Shown here piece by piece: positions 16,013 through 24,774 of a stretch of DNA of 64,000 nt. Position 1 is the stretch's first letter, and each line of letters begins with the position of its first letter. Under the pieces are notes generated by a model. That model did no database searches, was not told where the DNA came from, and was given only the letters and a program-made list of their open reading frames with translations. This stretch comes from JADMIH01 sp035274425 (lineage in GTDB: Bacteria > Chloroflexota > Chloroflexia > QHBQ01 > JADMIH01), in the NCBI GenBank assembly GCA_035274425.1, contig DATEOC010000082.1, forward strand, positions 124,001 to 188,000, written 5' to 3'. A program made the translations under genes and the position numbers.

Positions 16013-16804
16013 ATGCCATCCATACAAGCGGGCGATCTCAATATCCATTATATCGAGAGGGGCGAGGGTACGCCGGTGCTCTTCATACACGGCAATTGGT
16101 CTACCTCGTCATGGTGGGGACCTGTATTAGAGAGACTACCGTCTGGCCTGCGTGGTATTGCTTACGACATGAGAGGGCGAGGTAGGACCGAAGGACCTGA
16201 CAATGGGTATACTATGTCTGAACTGGCTGCCGACCTATACGCCCTCTGCGACGCCTTGAACCTTGATAAATTTCATCTTGTAGGTCATTCGCTTGGGAGC
16301 GCCGTTGCCATACAGTTTACCCTGGAAAATCCTGGTCGAGTAATGACTCTCACCTGCGTCTCCCCCGCATGGGTAGACGGGATGCCTGCCGCGTACAACG
16401 TCCCCGCCGCCCAAATCGCCATCAAGAACGACCGTGCCCTCTTTGAACAGGCTCTGAAAGCTCAAGCCCCTACCGTGCCGGACGACGATTTCTGGCAGCA
16501 CCTCCTCTCGGAAGCTCACGAGCAGCGCATCGAAGCGGCTTTACGCAACCTTCCCGCCCTTCTAGAGTGGAAGCCAGGAGACAAACTTAAGGAAACAGGT
16601 GTGCCTGCCCTGGTGATAAGCGGGCAGCTAGATGTGCTGACGGGAGGAGCAAACGCAGACCGTGCCGCAGCTGCACTGGGCGCACAGCACATCATCATAC
16701 CGGCAGTTGGTCACTCTCCCATTGTTGAAGCACCAGGTGAATTCACCACACTCCTGGCAGACCATCTCAGGCAAACACCGGCTGGCAGCCAGGAAGATCT
16801 GTAG
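16013..16804 (+). CDS. Alpha/beta hydrolase
   Basis: 263 aa. HGNWSTSSWW is the oxyanion region, GHSLGS the nucleophile elbow, SGQLDVLTGG the acid region, and VGHSPIVEAP the base His. AGAGGAG lies eight bases before the ATG. It belongs to the same broad superfamily as the preceding gene but is divergent in sequence, so it is not a recent duplicate. With the KAS III-like protein, the acyl-CoA ligase and the other hydrolase it could process acyl thioesters or lactones, but no specific reaction can be assigned. The stop codon lies inside a perfect 28-bp palindrome. Confidence 0.8.
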   Translation: MPSIQAGDLNIHYIERGEGTPVLFIHGNWSTSSWWGPVLERLPSGLRGIAYDMRGRGRTEGPDNGYTMSELAADLYALCDALNLDKFHLVGHSLGSAVAIQFTLENPGRVMTLTCVSPAWVDGMPAAYNVPAAQIAIKNDRALFEQALKAQAPTVPDDDFWQHLLSEAHEQRIEAALRNLPALLEWKPGDKLKETGVPALVISGQLDVLTGGANADRAAAALGAQHIIIPAVGHSPIVEAPGEFTTLLADHLRQTPAGSQEDL

Positions 16805-16828
16805 GGGCATGGCGCGCCATGCCCCTAC
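16801..16828. repeat. Perfect 28-bp palindrome, copy 1
   Basis: GTAGGGGCATGGCG followed directly by its reverse complement. An identical copy is at 29501-29528. Both lie 65-70 bp before a downstream start codon. Confidence 0.9.
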
Positions 16829-16894
16829 TGCACAATCTGAGACACACCACCCCAGAATGTAGAATAATAGCAATTTCCTGCCAGGAGAAATTTT

Positions 16895-17338
16895 GTGAAT
16901 GAAGATACAGCTCTCAATACAGCAAGGAAGGCGATTCAGGAGCGAATCGACGCTTCTCTCGAAGCGGACAAGCGTAAGGAACGGGTTGATATTATGGCCC
17001 TGGACTTCACTCTAAAGCTCCTTAGTGGGGAAGTCCTGGACAGGCAGCAACTGGAGCAGAACAAGGAGCGCGACCAGAGCGAGATCATCTCTATTAGCGA
17101 TGAGACCCGCATCGTTATTGACGACCTGGTACTCAACGGAGATGAGGCTACAGTCCACACAAACCAGCACTTCGTGCGGACTGTATGGGGTCGAGACGGC
17201 TTACCCCATGAGGTGATCACCAACATCACACATCGTGAGCTATGGGTGAACACCTCCAGGGGATGGTTGCAACGGCACATCGACGAGCTGGAGCAAGGCC
17301 CGACATTTGTGGACGGTAGGCTATACGAGATTGATTAG
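16895..17338 (+). CDS. NTF2/SnoaL-like small protein
   Basis: 147 aa, GTG start with an AGGAGA site seven bases upstream. The layout is a long N-terminal helix, then strands (TRIVIDDLVLNGDEATVHTNQHF ... VITNITHRELWVNTSRGWLQRHIDE), as in the NTF2-like/DUF4440 fold used by small hydrolases, cyclases or ligand-binding proteins. No catalytic residues can be assigned. Convergent with the GT39 gene; a 26-bp perfect hairpin lies between them. Confidence 0.55.
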   Translation: MNEDTALNTARKAIQERIDASLEADKRKERVDIMALDFTLKLLSGEVLDRQQLEQNKERDQSEIISISDETRIVIDDLVLNGDEATVHTNQHFVRTVWGRDGLPHEVITNITHRELWVNTSRGWLQRHIDELEQGPTFVDGRLYEID

Positions 17339-17405
17339 AGTCTCTCCGTAAAACGGCTAGATGCTCCTGTAGGGCCATGCCGCTGGTATGGCACCAAACG
17401 CTAAT

Positions 17406-17460
17406 TTCTTTTATTATGAATTATCGACCCTTGAAGGGTCGATAATTCATAATAAAAGAA
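17406..17460. repeat. Perfect 26-bp inverted repeat, 3-nt loop, between convergent genes
   Basis: 17406-17431 pairs with 17435-17460 around loop TGA (apex GACCCT-TGA-AGGGTC), without mismatch. It sits between two converging transcripts, where a bidirectional terminator would be expected, but the T-rich arm is on the wrong side for a classical U-tract in the + direction. Confidence 0.9.
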
Positions 17461-17517
17461 GACTCCCTTTCCCCTTCCTGGGAATTATAGAAGTATCGGG
17501 GCTTAGCTTGATACTTA

Positions 17518-19284
17518 TCACCTGCGCGCGTACACCCTGAAGGTTGGGTGGCTGTACTTCCAATCATGGGGCGTATCTCCCTCGTCCCACGAGTTGCCCA
17601 ACACCTGGGGACGGCTGCCGAAGCGAGCGACCTCCTTGTATTCGCTAGCCACAACGCTCGTCAGCCTCTCGCCGAGAGGTCCGAGAGCCATATCGTCCAG
17701 GATGATATAATCGGGGCGATGGTCAGGCGCGAGGTCAGGCCCCCACGGATCGAGCCTAACGAGTCTGTATTGGCGCTTATCCAGCAGGGGGTATTCAGGC
17801 CAGAGGCGCGCCACCTCATCTCCGGGGCGCAAATTAGCCTGTAGCCACGACAGCAGGCTATTGGCAGGGTGCGCTCCCGCCAGCATAGATAGCTGCCCCA
17901 ACGTGATCCATCCCGCAACGGCCAGGGCCAGCACTCCCATACCCCACCGCAGAAACTTAAGAGAGATAGAGGCCCAACCTATCCCCGCACACACAGCCGC
18001 CAGTGGCAATAGCACATGAGTGTATCTCAGCATATATATCCGGTTGAGCGCAAGCCCTGCTATGAGGCCGAGCAGGGCGACGAGGACGACGGACGACGGA
18101 CGACGGACGACGGACAAAGGCGTGATGCGTGATACGTGATGCGTGATATGTAGGGCTTGGCTGCCTTCTACCTTCTGCCTTCTGCCTTCTATCACCCGTC
18201 GTCTGTCGTCTGTCGTCCGTCGTCCGCGAAGCGCCAGGACAACCACTCCTCCAACCGCGAGGAGCGCAAGTGGCACTGTCAACCCGAACTCCGCGAGATT
18301 GCGCGCCTGCCAGCCGAGCATCTCAAGCGGCGGACCGAGGCCCTGTGAGGGGTCGAAGGCGTTACCCTGCGACGCCTGCTGTAGGCCCTCCGTCAAGATG
18401 TGGGGCGTCAATAGCGCATAAGGCTCGCCCAGCAGAAACCCTATCACGGCCCCCAGCCAGGGCAACGCAAGCACCAGTAACGTCCTGGCGAGCATAATCC
18501 GGCCTGCTTTACCTTCAGAGCTACTCGTGACACCCCCCTCGTTAGGCGCACCCTCCCTTTCCTGCGCCAGGAAGCTCGCCTGCGCGACCACCAGCGCGAG
18601 CGCTCCGAAAGCTGCCGAGTACTTGGCCGAAGTCGCCAGGCCGAGCAGCAAACCCGCTCCAAATAACCACCTGCCATCCCCTGTCTGGATAGCTCTCACA
18701 CCTGCGTAGACTGAGCCTACGAGTAACGCGCTCATAGTAATGTCATTGGTGAGGTAGTGCGATCCCACTACAGCCAGGGGCGCGATGGCGTAGGCGGCCC
18801 CGGCACCCAGCCCCGCACGCCAGCCGCCAAGCGCCTTGCCCAGCGCAATCACCACAAGAGTCGCAGCTACACCCATGAGGACCGAAACGAGCCGTCCAAG
18901 CACGTAGAGCCTGGGTAGAGCCTCCACGTCACCCGCAAGGAAAGCCTCTTCCCACGGCTCAGGCACCACTCCTACAAAAGACCCTATCAAAAGCGCGCCA
19001 TATATCAGATAGAACTGGAGCGTCCCCCAATGGTGGATGCTCACGTCAAAGTTCCCTGCTGACGGCTGCATAAGCGCCAGCCCCCACAGGAAGTTATCTT
19101 CGTCTATGTGGTAGGAGTGGCGATATTCAGTGTAAGGCATTAAATCGGCATCGTAGTGCGGTATCCCCCAGCCGATACCAACCAGGCGCAACGTGAGACT
19201 GATCGCAAGCAAAGCGCCCACCGCCACCCAAGCCCACCTCCTGGGCATGGAGCCGATACTTTCCGGCGTCGCTACGCTGTTCAA
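17518..19284 (-). CDS. GT39/PMT-type membrane glycosyltransferase
   Basis: 588 aa with about ten membrane helices. The first loop carries WGIPHYDADLMPYTEYRHSYHIDED, the acidic region expected in polyprenyl-phosphate-sugar-dependent glycosyltransferases (ArnT/PMT/GT39). It probably moves a sugar from a lipid carrier to a protein or lipid on the outer face of the membrane. A TTG start at 19284 has GGGGAGGGG upstream. A loop between helices (LRGRRTTDDRRRVIEGRRQK, then a stretch ending LSVVRRPSSVVL) is encoded by several heptamer arrays and is unlike the family. A second GT39-type gene lies at 47877. The acceptor is unknown. Confidence 0.8.
   Translation of the reverse strand: MNSVATPESIGSMPRRWAWVAVGALLAISLTLRLVGIGWGIPHYDADLMPYTEYRHSYHIDEDNFLWGLALMQPSAGNFDVSIHHWGTLQFYLIYGALLIGSFVGVVPEPWEEAFLAGDVEALPRLYVLGRLVSVLMGVAATLVVIALGKALGGWRAGLGAGAAYAIAPLAVVGSHYLTNDITMSALLVGSVYAGVRAIQTGDGRWLFGAGLLLGLATSAKYSAAFGALALVVAQASFLAQEREGAPNEGGVTSSSEGKAGRIMLARTLLVLALPWLGAVIGFLLGEPYALLTPHILTEGLQQASQGNAFDPSQGLGPPLEMLGWQARNLAEFGLTVPLALLAVGGVVVLALRGRRTTDDRRRVIEGRRQKVEGSQALHITHHVSRITPLSVVRRPSSVVLVALLGLIAGLALNRIYMLRYTHVLLPLAAVCAGIGWASISLKFLRWGMGVLALAVAGWITLGQLSMLAGAHPANSLLSWLQANLRPGDEVARLWPEYPLLDKRQYRLVRLDPWGPDLAPDHRPDYIILDDMALGPLGERLTSVVASEYKEVARFGSRPQVLGNSWDEGDTPHDWKYSHPTFRVYARR
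18083..18232. repeat. Four heptamer families inside the GT39 gene
   Basis: On the + strand: (GACGGAC)n at about 18086-18116, (GTGATGC)n with variants at 18121-18150, (CTTCTGC)n at about 18168-18192, and (GTCGTCT/GTCGTCC)n at about 18195-18226. Together they add roughly fifty codons while keeping the frame open. Confidence 0.85.
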
Positions 19285-19339
19285 CGTTATTCCCTACCCC
19301 TCCCCTCAGAGTACCTCGTATTCTAGCATACCTGCTAGC

Positions 19340-19512
19340 GACGATAGACGATAGAACATGATGCGTGATGCGTGATGCGTGAGTTCTAATTATTAATCTC
19401 TATGAAACCTCTGCGTCCTCTGCGTCTCTGCGGTGAATATATAAAAATAATCTTGGCGGTATCTTGGTGCTCTTGGCGTCTTGGCGGTTCACGTATCACG
19501 CATCACGTTTCA
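19340..19512. repeat. Composite dispersed repeat region
   Basis: (GACGATA) and (GTGATGC) heptamers at 19340-19381, then CTCTGCGTCTCTGCGGTGAA near 19417, CTTGGCGTCTTGGCGGTTCA near 19472, and ACGTATCACGCATCACGTTT near 19492. Similar blocks recur at 20600, 32908 and 46110. It fills most of the interval between the GT39 and fdhD genes; no gene is seen. Confidence 0.75.
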
Positions 19513-19573
19513 CCTCTTCGTCCAGGCACACGGCACTGGTTGACGCTTCGCAGGGCAAGAATTAGAATAAGCC

Positions 19574-20542
19574 ATGCATGGTCAGCCAACCCTATCTCTC
19601 ATATCTCCAACAGACGAGACAGAGTCTCCTCCTAACTCCGCGGACTATTCCGCAGGTTCTTGCAGGCCCCCCAAGCCCAATTCAGGCACTCCGCACTCCG
19701 CACTCAGTAGCGTGCGCGAATCTGTGGTGCGCTACAGAGGGAACGACTACGAGCGAACAGATGATTATCTGGCGGTTGAAGAGCCTCTCCAAATCCGGCT
19801 CGCCGGGGAGGATGTAGCAGTGACGATGCGCACTCCCGGCCACGACGCCGAGCTTGCGGCAGGTTTCCTCTTCACGGAAGGGATCATAGCTGGCAAGCAG
19901 CATATCGAGGCAATAGCTTATTGCCCGCTCGATGATGGCTCTCGCTCACAAAACGTCATCAACGTTCTCCCCACCAACCGCGCCCTCCTGGAGCCGGGAA
20001 GCTGGGGCCGCAATTTCATCTCCTCTTCAAGCTGCGGCCTTTGCGGCAAGACCAGTATCCAGCAGGTTAGTCTAAGGTCCAAAGTCCAAAGTCCAAAGTC
20101 GGATAGCCACACTCCACTCTCCACGCTCCGCATTCCCCCAGGGCTTTTTTACGCTCTTGAAGCCAAACTGCGCGCCGCCCAGGAGACCTTCACGCAGACA
20201 GGGGGCCTACACGCCGCCGCCCTCTTCGATCTGGATGGCGACCTCATCGTGTTGCGCGAGGATGTGGGCCGCCACAACGCCGTAGACAAGATAATTGGAT
20301 ACGCGCTGCTGCAAGACCAGTTACCTCTCGACCGGCATATAGTGGTAGTCAGCAGCCGCGCCTCCTTCGAAATCATTCAGAAGGCACTCACGTCAGGTGT
20401 GCAGGTGCTCGCCGCCTTCTCAGCACCCTCCAGCCTTGCAGTAGAGCTGGCACGCCAAGCAGATATGACCCTGGTCGCCTTCCTTCGCCAGGGGAGGCTG
20501 AACATATACGCAGGGGAGGAGCGGGTCATGCGTGAAACGTGA
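19574..20542 (+). CDS. fdhD: Formate dehydrogenase accessory sulfurtransferase FdhD
   Basis: FdhD passes sulfur from a desulfurase to the Mo/W-bis-MGD cofactor and is required for active formate dehydrogenase. The diagnostic CGLCG loop is present (Cys154, Cys157), along with VVRYRGNDYERTDDYLAVEEP, TPGHDAELAAGFLFTEGII and REDVGRHNAVDKIIGYALL. The first ~45 residues are low-complexity and partly encoded by (CACTCCG)n, so a GTG at 19712 (VRESVVRYRG) may be the true start. A second insertion after the CGLCG loop (SLRSKVQSPKSDSHTPLSTL) is encoded by (AGTCCAA)n. The substrate enzyme is the selenoprotein FdhA encoded 4.7 kb downstream on the same strand. Confidence 0.93.
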   Translation: MHGQPTLSLISPTDETESPPNSADYSAGSCRPPKPNSGTPHSALSSVRESVVRYRGNDYERTDDYLAVEEPLQIRLAGEDVAVTMRTPGHDAELAAGFLFTEGIIAGKQHIEAIAYCPLDDGSRSQNVINVLPTNRALLEPGSWGRNFISSSSCGLCGKTSIQQVSLRSKVQSPKSDSHTPLSTLRIPPGLFYALEAKLRAAQETFTQTGGLHAAALFDLDGDLIVLREDVGRHNAVDKIIGYALLQDQLPLDRHIVVVSSRASFEIIQKALTSGVQVLAAFSAPSSLAVELARQADMTLVAFLRQGRLNIYAGEERVMRET

Positions 20543-20690
20543 TGCGTGATGCGTGATATTAGTGTCTGACTCGTAATTCGTAATTCGTAATTCCTTAAGG
20601 ACCCTCTGCGCACTCTGCGTCTCTGCGGTGAACCAATAAATAACCTTGGCGTTCTTTGCTATCTTGCGTCTTGGCGTTTAGATAATCTTG
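20529..20690. repeat. Composite dispersed repeat, copy A
   Basis: (GTGATGC) copies, GATATTAGTGTCTGACTC, (GTAATTC) copies, CACTCTGCGTCTCTGCGGTG, then CTTGGCG-type blocks. The order and most of the sequence match copy B at 32832-32940, so this is one ~105-bp unit rather than chance arrays. Confidence 0.85.
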
Positions 20691-20722
20691 GACTTTGAAT
20701 AGTAGTCAAAGGAGTAAGCGAG

Positions 20723-21157
20723 ATGTCTTTGGAGGAAAATAAAGCCCTTGTCCATCGCCTTGTAAACAACGTAGCAAATGAGGGAAGATACGAGGAGTTG
20801 GAAGAACTGCTCGTGGCTGACTATGTGGAGCACAACGCGCCACCTGGCATACCTCCTGGTCGAGAAGCGTTCAAGCAGATGACCCTTATCTTCCGCAACG
20901 CCTTCCCAGACTGGCACTTTACAGTTGAGGATACAATCGCTGAAGGAGACCGCGTGGCCATTCGCGGCATGGGCCGGGGTACCCACCAGGGAGCATTCCT
21001 GGGAATACCCCCGACCGGCAAGCAAATAACGATGCAAGCAATGCACCTCTTCCATGTTCGGGACGGCAAGATCGTGGCGCGGTGGGCGCAGGCCGACATC
21101 ATGGGCCTGCTCCAGCAGCTGCGCGGAAACGGTCCGGGTGTAGCGCCTCAGTCATAA
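20723..21157 (+). CDS. SnoaL-like ester cyclase/polyketide cyclase family protein
   Basis: 144 aa. EENKALVHRLVNNVANEGRY ... LVADYVEHNAPPGIPPGREAFKQM ... FPDWHFTVEDTIAEGDRVAIRG ... GIPPTGKQITMQAMHLFHVRDGKIVARWAQADIMGLLQQL, in separate segments, is the standard SnoaL-like 'ester cyclase' pattern. His and Asp residues line the usual pocket. AAAGGAG precedes the ATG. These small alpha+beta barrels catalyse varied reactions, so no substrate is assigned. The gene stands alone between repeats and a secreted protein. Confidence 0.8.
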   Translation: MSLEENKALVHRLVNNVANEGRYEELEELLVADYVEHNAPPGIPPGREAFKQMTLIFRNAFPDWHFTVEDTIAEGDRVAIRGMGRGTHQGAFLGIPPTGKQITMQAMHLFHVRDGKIVARWAQADIMGLLQQLRGNGPGVAPQS

Positions 21158-21383
21158 AGCCTCTTTCTCACAAACCAACTTTCGTGAACCCCACAATCCA
21201 GGTTACTGTGATATAAGGTGATAACCCCAGGCTTATCCACCCAGCGTTATCTGCGTGCCTATACACCAAACGCCGGTGCTACGCTGGTAAGAGATCAAGC
21301 ATCCCGGACTCATCGGATGTCTAAGTGGTTATCTGGCGATATAGGAGTGCCTGAACTAAACTCCGCCCGAAAGGTGGTCCGAT

Positions 21384-23903
21384 GTGGGAACCTCTCCTTT
21401 CAGCCTGCCCACACGCAAGCTCAGTCTGCTAATCAGCACAATCCTCGTGCTGCTAGCATTGCCTTCAGCTTACTCTCCCCATGCGAATACTCCCACCTCG
21501 GCGCAGGCCCAGGGAGAGAAGGTGCTATTCCAGGAGACAGGCAAGACCGTTGGCGGCAGGTTCCTCGACTACTGGAACAAGAGTGGGGGCTTAGCCCGGC
21601 ACGGCTATCCGATCTCCGAAGAAATGAGCCAGGTAAGCGCCATAGACGGCAAAGCCTACACGGTGCAGTATTTTGAAAGATCAGTCTTCGAGTTGCACCC
21701 TGAGAACAAGCCCCCATTTAATGTGCTATTGCAGTTGCTCGGCGTCTTACGCTATAAGCAGAAATACCCGGGCGGCGCGCCAGACCAGAATCCCAACCAC
21801 GAACCTGGGGCGTTGAAATTCGCAGAGACGGGCAAGACCCTGGGAGGTATCTTTCTTGAATACTGGACGAATAACGGCGGCCTCGCGAGCAATGGGTACC
21901 CCATCACCGACCTATTCCAGGAAGTATCCGACCTGGATGGTCAGCCATACATGGTGCAGTACTTCGAGCGCGCGGTCTTCGAGTATCACCCAGCAAACAA
22001 ACCACCCTATAATGTGCTCCTCTCCCAGCTAGGTACCTTCCACCTCCGGCAAGCAACCCATACTGGCATGAGCGAATGGAAGGTCTGGGACCCCATGGAC
22101 CCCGCTGCGCCTGCGCTCATGGAGCAAGGGGAGAAGGGGTACCATCTCAAGCAAAGCTGGCCGGTGGCCTCTATCGAATTCTCCTACCAATGGAGTGGGA
22201 TGGGCCCATGGACGCTCAGTCACCAGAAGGTGGAGAGGCGGGAGAGCGAATACACGCGAGATGGAGTCACCGTGCCAACTGAACTGGTGCATGCTTTCCT
22301 CCGTTCGCTAGACCACCTCTATCCTAGCAATGGAACCGCAGGCCGGAGAGCGTGGACTGATGACGACCCATCATGGACGATTGAAATTACCGGGGACGAC
22401 GGCAACCATGTGCTAGTCACTTCTTATAGCACCGGAAATCCTGGACACGCTCCCTGGAATGTGCTCTACAACGGGCGGTTTTACACCCAGTATGATGGCT
22501 CCCTTGCTTGGCCAATAGACCGCTTGTTCCCGGTTTTTGAGGATAACCCTGAAGCCGGTTATTATCCAAACGGGGAAGACGCGCATGCAGTCATCTTCGG
22601 TAAGGGCAGTTACTTGCCTCAGCTCGGATACGGCTTCTGGGGACTCCACCCGTTCAGCGACGACTTCAGATACGAAGCGGACAGCGAGCATAGGACCATT
22701 CATGGCAAAGTTTGGAACCCCAATTCCACAGGAGAATTCGGAGAGATTAAGCAGGTCAACAGCGTCGAACTACAGGTTGGCGGTGAGAAGCTAGCGTGCA
22801 ATATTAAGCGGGACGACCCGGTGACTAAGTGGTGGACCTACAAGGAATTCAGTTGCACGCTGGGGAAGGTTACAATAGGTGAAGTATATCGCTACCCCAT
22901 TACTATTCGCCTCGCTACTGACACTGGACGAGAGGTAAAGTTGACTGGAGAGCTTTGGGGCACGTGGGGAGTGGATCGCAACTACCTCCACCTTCCCCCA
23001 TCGGCAGAGTTATCAGGGCCTCTGAGTCGTAACGATGACATCAACAACCTCCTGGCCGACCACATCCTCCTACAAGCCTTCTACCGGGGCGACATCATCT
23101 CAAACGAACCGCTTGAGGGCAAGTTCAGTGGCGAGATGACCTTCCTCGGCAAGACCGATATAGCAGGTATGCCTCTGCGTTACACAGTCGGCACGCGCTT
23201 TATCATAGAGGGCGGTGAGTTCAAATACTGGACACTAAACCGTACTGCGCTGAGGAACCTCCTCACCCAGGTCAAATCCCTTCCATTGACACGTCGGCTA
23301 TCGAAGATTGATTCGAGCCTGATAATCAATCTCTGGTATGCAGGCAGCCCTCCTTCCTCTCTCAGCGGGACCTTCGAGAGCAATACGGGCCAATACAATG
23401 CGAAAGTGAATCCCTGCGGCGACATCCCAGGTGGCATATTCCCCTCCGAGGAGCATCCACTGCAGGCCTTCAACTATAACCAGTCCAACCTGGACGACCC
23501 TTATTTCAACTTCTACGGAGAAGGGTTCATGCTGATCAATGATAAGCCTGTCGTATCTAAATTGTCCCTTAGCCCCTCTAGAGATGAGGACCCGGTGCGA
23601 AAGGCTCTCGTGCCGCGAGAGTTCGATACAGGCAATGCACCCTCATTCGACCGTGTTTGGATAGACACAAACCCGAACTACAGATCAAAAAGCCTGACCA
23701 ACGGGGAAACAGAGCTTTTGCTGGAGGTCTACCCCATTGTATCTGATGCGAGGCCGGTCTATGAGCGGATAGCCAGCTCCCTACCTGGCGCCTATAGCCC
23801 CGATGGCTACACGTTGCCAGGAGGGTGGGAGACCACGATGACGATGCTCACCTTCGCGGTCCAGGAGAACGGCGAGCTGAAAGTGGTTGGCTGCCGAAAG
23901 TAG
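21384..23903 (+). CDS. Large secreted protein with two tandem YFERAVFEYHP-type domains
   Basis: 839 aa. A GTG start has AAGGTGG six bases upstream. A signal peptide is clear (KLSLLISTILVLLALPSAYS). Two ~75-residue repeats follow, about residues 45-125 and 140-220: each has ETGKT(V/L)GG, then GYPI, then VQYFER(S/A)VFE(L/Y)HP and NKPP. I associate this motif with secreted Chloroflexota proteins, but its function is not known to me. The remaining ~600 residues are beta-rich and have no recognised catalytic motif. It is extracellular or surface-associated. Confidence 0.7.
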   Translation: MGTSPFSLPTRKLSLLISTILVLLALPSAYSPHANTPTSAQAQGEKVLFQETGKTVGGRFLDYWNKSGGLARHGYPISEEMSQVSAIDGKAYTVQYFERSVFELHPENKPPFNVLLQLLGVLRYKQKYPGGAPDQNPNHEPGALKFAETGKTLGGIFLEYWTNNGGLASNGYPITDLFQEVSDLDGQPYMVQYFERAVFEYHPANKPPYNVLLSQLGTFHLRQATHTGMSEWKVWDPMDPAAPALMEQGEKGYHLKQSWPVASIEFSYQWSGMGPWTLSHQKVERRESEYTRDGVTVPTELVHAFLRSLDHLYPSNGTAGRRAWTDDDPSWTIEITGDDGNHVLVTSYSTGNPGHAPWNVLYNGRFYTQYDGSLAWPIDRLFPVFEDNPEAGYYPNGEDAHAVIFGKGSYLPQLGYGFWGLHPFSDDFRYEADSEHRTIHGKVWNPNSTGEFGEIKQVNSVELQVGGEKLACNIKRDDPVTKWWTYKEFSCTLGKVTIGEVYRYPITIRLATDTGREVKLTGELWGTWGVDRNYLHLPPSAELSGPLSRNDDINNLLADHILLQAFYRGDIISNEPLEGKFSGEMTFLGKTDIAGMPLRYTVGTRFIIEGGEFKYWTLNRTALRNLLTQVKSLPLTRRLSKIDSSLIINLWYAGSPPSSLSGTFESNTGQYNAKVNPCGDIPGGIFPSEEHPLQAFNYNQSNLDDPYFNFYGEGFMLINDKPVVSKLSLSPSRDEDPVRKALVPREFDTGNAPSFDRVWIDTNPNYRSKSLTNGETELLLEVYPIVSDARPVYERIASSLPGAYSPDGYTLPGGWETTMTMLTFAVQENGELKVVGCRK

Positions 23904-23952
23904 GTTGAACTCACTCTTCGCTCTGCGCGGAATGGATTATAATGCGTACATG

Positions 23953-24083
23953 AGCGACCCCTAGACCGAGATGCTAATGGCGCATGGACTGAGCTACTAC
24001 GGTTAAGAGATGAAATTAGCGCCAACTGGCCCGAAGGCGTATCTACTGAAGATGCCATAAATGATGTGAGACACGACCTATGA
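23953..24083 (+). pseudogene. Frameshifted antitoxin remnant
   Basis: The frame ending at TGA 24081-24083 encodes RDANGAWTELLRLRDEISAN then WPEGVSTEDAINDVRHDL, a convincing C-terminus of a small antitoxin. No start codon is in this frame. An ATG at 23950 is in another frame (MSDP then stop), so one indel near the start broke the gene. It sits 46 bp before an intact VapBC-like pair. Confidence 0.6.
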
Positions 24084-24129
24084 GAATCAACTATACTTAC
24101 CGGCAACAGCGCAGAAAGGAGGGCAACTT

Positions 24130-24360
24130 ATGACTACTAAGGAACGACTTCTCGCTGAGATAGACCGTCTCAGCGAGGAAGACCTAAAAGAATTATATGC
24201 CCTGGCAGTAAGCTTTGCCAAATCTAGAGATGCAGCCAACAAAAGTGAAAACATCATGTCGAAGCTACGCAGGATAAAGATACATGGCCCTAGAGACTTC
24301 GCCACTAATCTAGACTCATACCTGAGCGGGGAAATGCGTGAGGAACCAAATCTTCCTTGA
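24130..24360 (+). CDS. Small antitoxin-like partner of the PIN toxin
   Basis: 76 aa, with AAAGGAGGG seven bases before the ATG. The sequence is helical and charged (TTKERLLAEIDRLSEEDLKELY ALAVSFAKSR read in two parts), with a C-terminal segment likely to bind the toxin. Its last 23 bases overlap the GTG start of the PIN gene, the usual layout of a VapBC operon. The family is not one of the classic AbrB/RHH antitoxins by eye. The role is inferred from position and size. Confidence 0.7.
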   Translation: MTTKERLLAEIDRLSEEDLKELYALAVSFAKSRDAANKSENIMSKLRRIKIHGPRDFATNLDSYLSGEMREEPNLP

Positions 24361-24757
24361 TTCTGTGTTCATTATTGCCCTCGTCAACGCAGACGATGAC
24401 CTGCATCAGCAAGCATCCAGGTTGTCCACACGCTACGAGGGCTATTCCTTTATTGTTACTGACGCTGTTCTGTTAGAGATAGGCAATGCTCTAGCGCGCA
24501 ACCATAAGCAAGGAGCAGTTGAGACTATTGAAGGCCTGTTGATTTCTGATGATGTAGAAGTAGTGCATCTCACCCCACGATTGTTCCAACAAGCGCTTGC
24601 AGTCTACAAAGCTTATCAAGATAAAGCCTGGGGACTGGTAGATTGCATCTCCTTCGTCGTCATGAAGGAAGCCGGCGTGACTGCCGCCCTGACGTTCGAC
24701 CGCCACTTTGAGCAGGCAGGCTTCCAGGTGCTGATGCGGGAAGATGCTAGCACATAA
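24338..24757 (+). CDS. PIN-domain toxin (VapC-like ribonuclease)
   Basis: 139 aa, GTG start at 24338. The PIN acidic residues are visible: Asp in IFLDSVFIIALVN, Glu in DAVLLEIGNAL, Asp in WGLVDCISFVVM, and Asp in ALTFDRHFEQAGF. These bind Mg2+ and cleave RNA, typically tRNA or rRNA in VapC toxins. The gene overlaps the antitoxin-like gene, so the two are translated together. It is followed 18 bp later by a broken antitoxin gene. Confidence 0.85.
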   Translation: MRNQIFLDSVFIIALVNADDDLHQQASRLSTRYEGYSFIVTDAVLLEIGNALARNHKQGAVETIEGLLISDDVEVVHLTPRLFQQALAVYKAYQDKAWGLVDCISFVVMKEAGVTAALTFDRHFEQAGFQVLMREDAST

Positions 24758-24774
24758 ACAAAAAGGAGAGGGCA

